Assembly (NCBI GenBank): GCA_030549775.1
Contig: CM060174.1
Span: 29,206,117 to 29,270,116 of the forward strand
Direction: 5' to 3'
Length of the DNA stretch: 64,000 nt
DNA from: Tamarix chinensis
Taxonomy: Eukaryota; Streptophyta; Magnoliopsida; Caryophyllales; Tamaricaceae
Below, in pieces: positions 59,275-64,000 of the stretch. Position 1 is the stretch's first letter. The number at the start of each line of letters is the position of its first letter. The notes below the pieces were generated by a model, which was not told the DNA's origin, did no database searches, and saw nothing but the letters and a program-made list of their open reading frames with translations. The translations under genes were made by a program, and so were the position numbers.

Positions 59275-61162
59275 ACAAGAAAATTTTTAGTTGTGAAAAT
59301 TGGGAATATTTCACTACCAAATTTGGCAATTTAAGTACATCCAAAAAAAGAGGTAATCCCCTTAATTTATCCCATCAATGCCCTTAAATAATGAGTTAAA
59401 ACATTTTCTTTGAAGAACAAATGCCACATGACTAGCAATATCTCTAAGAATATGTTTTAGTAAAAATAAAATAGGTAAGCACTTTTGATTAAAAATTCTC
59501 TAGTTTCTTTTATGCTAAAAATGGTACACTAATCTTGCAAATCAAACCTTCGGTGGCATATACTTTTCTTTTAGTCTTATCCTTTGTTGAGAAAAACAAA
59601 GCAAACTTTCTTTGACAAGTGAGGACTAGATTAATAGGACTAAAGCTAGCCAAAATTGTATTTTATAAATCTATTAACATATGAGCACTGAAAGAATATA
59701 TGATCCAATTATTCTTGTTTTAATTTACACAAAATACATGTTTGATCAACGTAAATACCAAATTTTTTCATAGACTGCTTGGTAACCAATCTTTCATGGG
59801 TTGTAGTCCAAATAAACAACAGGAATCTTCCAATTGCAAGTTGGTAGTAAACTACCCTTCTCCTTGCATTTTAAAATAGTGTAGTTTCTTGTTTTGACAA
59901 GTATAATGGTCTGATTTGAAGTATGTCCACAAGATATCAAATTCCTTAATATTTGTATATTTCTCATATTATAGGAGAACCTATTTGTGATTGCAACATC
60001 CTAGAGAGATTTGCCTTTAAAGTAGTATTCAAGTATCCATTTACCCATATAATATCTTTCCTCATTGCTAGTTTCCAAAGTAGTTTACCAATTGTTGGCC
60101 TATTTCATGTTTCTAGGTTTGCCAAACCCAATATGCCCTCATGGTCTAGGGAACATATAGTTTTCCATGAGATAGGATTTGTTTGAGCGATTTGAGTAGA
60201 GCATGACTATAGTATTGATCGACATAGAGCCTCAACATTATGAATTACTTTATTAGGTAAAAAAAATAGTTACCTTTTGTACATTTGAATATTGTAAATT
60301 ACTAATTTGATAAGCTAATGTATGCCATCATAGCTTAGTAATTTGACGGTCTGAAGATGCAATTTCGCCATAATCGTATCCATGAGTTGAGAGCATTGAA
60401 CAATAAAAAGATTTTTACTTGTTAAAAGGACACCAAGAAAGGTAACAAGGAGATATTCAACTTGTATTTGGAGCAAAGTGATTGACTTTATTTTCCTGGC
60501 ATCAAACATTCTTGCACCATAGTAATGGCCTTTTTTTTCTTTTTTCTTTTTTGCGGATTCAACTCAAGGTCAAATAACTTAGAAAATGGGTGGGAACTAT
60601 TCATTAATGCCCATATTGATGAAGAATCCCCATGAGAGAACAATAGAAGATCATCAGCAAAAGACAAAACATTGATCTTGCCTTTTTGTATTTAGGGTGG
60701 CATCTAAACTCCTTGATCAACCACAACCCTTGTTACATTCTATATAGATATTCCATATCTAACACAAAAATTTAGGGGGAGATAGGTTATCCATGTCTTA
60801 TACCTTTTTTTTAGCAAAGAAAGGAGGATTAGTTATACCATTAAAGAGAATGGAGTAACTCACAATTGTAATACACTATATCACTAGTTGCACATAGTAG
60901 AAGAGAAAGCTAAAGCTAAAAACATGTGTTCAATAAAACTCCATTCTATAGGATTTCCTTAGATCTAACTTAAGTATATATCTAAGGGAACAATGCTTCT
61001 GAATATAACCTTTGAGCAATTCATATTAAGTAAAATATTATCTCCTATATATCTCCCTTTTACAAAGGTAGACTGAGAGGGATCAATGAGATATTCAAGC
61101 ACTAGGCATAACCTATTGGTTAGTACCTTATTTATGTGATCCTGTTGAGAATGTTACTATAA
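59275..61162 (-). mobile_element. L1-like LINE fragment, reverse copy
   Basis: On the minus strand: DPSQSTFVKGRYIGDNILL-like sequence (about 61090-61035), then LSFADDLLLFSHGDSS near 60690-60640 with an intact FADD box, the FDLELNPQ motif, and a C-terminal part with AITNRFSYNMRNI (59995-59960). Most of it aligns with 46765-48360 as a reverse complement. It is more complete at its 5' side than the left copy. Its L1 3' tail is not here but appears at 49525-49550, across the large insertion. Confidence 0.8.
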
Positions 61163-62690
61163 CACCTCGTTATTAGAAATACTAATTATATTATGTATAA
61201 TTATGTGTAGCTAATTACAATAGTTATTATAGGATGTGTTGTATTGAATGTATTATTATTTTATCTATTATTGTGAAGGATTAGATATAAATTTGATTAG
61301 GTTAAAATTTGGTAGAATTTGGACGATTAGTTTAAACCCTAGTTTGGGCATTAACCTATGTTGGTTTAACTTCATAACCCCAAATTTGTAACTAACTTTT
61401 TCCTATTTTCTTTAATTTAGTTTTAGAACTAGAATCCTTGACTAAATTATAACTTTGACCTTCTCCATGCGCCACCCTCTATATGTTGTTGCATCTTTAT
61501 GCCACCCCTACCCAATCCATGCCCCTGCCATTCTCTTGCATTTATGTCTCCTTCACCAACTCCTCAGACCTTTTTTTTGCACATCACCATCACCCCATAT
61601 AATCCCTCCTTCCTCCCTTACTTTTGTATTTGATCTAGCCTAATTTTAAGCCATTTCATTTGCATCATTCTCTCATTTCTCTTGAGCTCTCATTCACACC
61701 CTTCCTATTTTTCTCCCTTGTTGTTTCATGTTTTAGTTGTAGCCAACAGCATTTAAATCCTACAGCCTCACATTGCTCCTCCTCCCCTACGTGATCAACT
61801 CACTTTGCACCATCTTGGTAACGTAAGAAACTCACGTTGCACTATCTTGGTAACGTGAGCAACTCACGTTGCACCACCTTGCATCTAAGCCTCTTGCCAT
61901 TCAACCTTTTTTGTGTCAACTACTCACGTTGTGCCTTGATATTTCACCACTTTCTTAATACATGATCCTTGCACATTGAGCTTCCCTTGTTGCGTGAGCA
62001 TTGAATGATGTACTTCCCCTCTTGTGTGAGAAACTCACATTATTCATCCCTCTTAGCTTGATGGCCTTATGTTGCTAAGGGCTTGCAATGTGAGCTTCAC
62101 TTATTTGTTGCCCCTTGTTGTGTTGCAGCCTCATGTAGCTTTCCTTTACCTTAGTTATCTTTTGTTACTTCATAGATTTGGTTCTGGTTAATATTTATTT
62201 ATTAATGTATTATGTTAGATGCCAATATATGCTGTTGAGAATTAATTGCTTAGGTAATCCTTGAAGTGTCGTGAAGAAGGCAAATTATTAGGCTTTGTTT
62301 AGCTTGGATTTCGCTAAACCTAATCACTCATGAAATTGCAGAATTTATGTGTGAGTATGATAGTTTGTTTAGAACTAGAATCATGCTAGGGTTTATTTTT
62401 TATTTTTTATGCAAGTATTATGGAATTGTGTGATATGTTGAAAGTATGATCTTAAATAGATAACATATACATTTGACTTCTAATTAAATAAGGGGTATAT
62501 GCATATGCATGATTAGAGTTTGGTTGGGGTATATGGCCATATCAAGTTACTTTTATGGCATGCTAAGTGTTCTATGATTATCATCACATGTTGTAGCTAA
62601 GGTTGATATATGTAACATGATAATACTGAAGCATGATTAGGGTTAATTTTGTGCTAATTGCTATTTGCATGCTTTAGAGATAGATATGCT
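61163..62690 (+). other. LTR-like sequence starting TATAACACCTCG, no gene recognised
   Basis: TATAACACCTCGTTATTAGA at the LINE edge has the look of a TGTAACACC-type LTR start. 61190-61480 is the reverse complement of 46363-46632. A 32-bp tandem repeat lies at 61798-61890. No coding motif was found. Confidence 0.4.
61798..61890 (+). repeat. 32-bp tandem repeat
   Basis: Units at 61798-61829, 61830-61861 and a partial third: ACTCACGTTGCACCATCTTG followed by GTAACGTGAGCA. Confidence 0.85.
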
Positions 62691-63720
62691 TTCTTACATG
62701 TACCATGATATTAAGCGATTGAATTTAATATTTTTTTCCCATCAAAATGGCTTATTTTTGTCTAGGTTATATTTTAGTTTTGTTATTATTAAATTGGACC
62801 AAAGTCATTATGTCACTTGTCCAATCTACAAGTCAAGATTCAACCTATGGATTCTTTAAAAGATAAGTATGAGAAAACACAAATTTAGAAGTGACTACAT
62901 ACACGTTTAAGTATTTTATATTTAAGGTTTTTTTTACTTTATTTTTATTTTATATAATATTTATATTTATCATATGAATTATTTATATTTAACAAAGAGT
63001 ATTTAATATTTAAATTTTATTATATGAAAATTATTATTAAATTGATATAAATTTTATCCTGAAATTAGATGCTTGAATTTAATATTTTTTCCCATCAAAA
63101 TGACTTATTTTATGTCAAGATTATGTTTTAGTTTTGTTATTATTAAATTACATATTGACATGGATTAATTTCAAGATACCCTCAAATGACATATTTTTAA
63201 ATTAGTTGTTAATTTTGGCTTTTTGATGGAATATCATTATTTTCTTTCACTTTCTTGCAAAGATAAAACAAAAAAAAAGTAAATTTTGATTGATAGGAAT
63301 TTCAAGTAAGAGCAGGCCTTTGAAAAGGTAAATTTAGAAGTGATGACCTAAACGTCTAAGATCATCACTAAAATATTTAAGTATTTTATGTTTAAGTTTT
63401 TCATCTTTTTTTTTATGTGATATTTATATTTGTCACATAAGTTCTTTAGGTTTAACAAAGAGTATTTAATATTTTAAATTTTATTATATTAAAAATTTTA
63501 TCCTAATATAAGATACTTGAATTTAATTTTTTTTCCCATCAAAATGACATATTTTACATCTAGTTTATATTTTATTTTGTTATTACTAAATTGTATATTA
63601 ACAGGAGTTAATTTCATGGCACCCTCAAATCTCATTTTTCTAAATTAGTTGCTAATTTTAGCTTTCTAGCCACATATTTAGAAAATAAATTGAAGCATCA
63701 AAATGATCCAAGATAAGTAA
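62690..63720 (+). repeat. satellite-like tandem repeat, period about 360-435 bp
   Basis: TTGAATTTAATATTTTTTCC then CATCAAAATG recurs at 62717, 63073 and 63508, each followed by TTATATTTTAGTTTTGTTAT-like sequence. A second shared segment, with TTTAACAAAGAGTATTTAAT, lies at about 62985 and 63450. The third unit is followed by sequence homologous to the second (GGAGTTAATTTCATGGCACC). The array may extend beyond 63720. Confidence 0.75.
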
Positions 63721-64000
63721 TTTTATTTTCTCTCTTTTTTTTGTACTTTTTAAGAATTTGTTTAGTATGATTTATTTTATCACTAATATTGATTTATTCT
63801 CTCAATTAGGTACCCCAAGTTAAACATACCTTGATATTTTTTATTCATCTAAATTATTTATATTAACTTAATTATTTTTTTTGGCTTCTACCAATATAAT
63901 GTTTGTAAGATCTTTTCTCCTTTTAATTTTCATTTGGTTAAGAAAAAAACATCTTTTAATTTATTGTTGAATGGAATTTTTACATTAACTAAATTAGTTT
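63721..64000. other. AT-rich end of window, nothing recognised
   Basis: No coding or structural signal. Confidence 0.5.

Overview
This window is repeat-rich nuclear DNA from a flowering plant with a large, retrotransposon-filled genome. The evidence is a host gene with GT-AG introns, plant-type Ty3/gypsy, Ty1/copia and L1-like LINE elements primed by initiator tRNA-Met sites, a Stowaway-type MITE, an hAT-type element and FAR1/MULE-related sequence. I cannot name the species. No tRNA, rRNA or CRISPR array was recognised.

The main result is one host gene on the + strand from 1674 to 44225. Six short exons (1674-1743, 3080-3134, 3950-4033, 4765-4803, 16382-16428, 44120-44225) join in phase, with canonical GT-AG introns and no internal stop, and encode the C-terminal 132 residues of a YacP/Rae1-like NYN (PIN-like) ribonuclease-family protein. 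Its N-terminal exons lie off the left edge. The last two introns are 11.6 kb and 27.7 kb, and nested transposable elements make up most of both.

Intron 4 (4804-16381) holds a nearly intact CRM-like Ty3/gypsy element (6330-12860, LTRs about 98 percent identical, perfect CATTA target duplication), a solo LTR of the same family (13617-14613, GTAAC duplication) and an older LTR-like element that the CRM copy entered. Intron 5 (16429-44119) holds a decayed antisense gypsy element (17881-27278) with a copia element inserted near its 3' end, a second gypsy remnant (about 27845-29145), an hAT-type element with an 8-bp target duplication (29973-30704), an L1-like LINE (32239 to about 42065, antisense) split by a sense-strand chromovirus (32918-38549), and a Stowaway MITE (43110-43341).

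Downstream of the gene, 45590-64000 is intergenic and strongly rearranged. It has direct and inverted copies of a FAR1/MULE-related pseudogene, two L1-like LINE copies in opposite orientation, and a 9.7-kb insertion of non-coding LTR-like DNA between them. That insertion itself contains a second 5.1-kb coding-free LTR-like element placed inside a tandem repeat. A satellite-like array with a period of about 360-435 bp ends the window. Apart from the host gene every coding region seen is transposon-derived, and almost all are broken.
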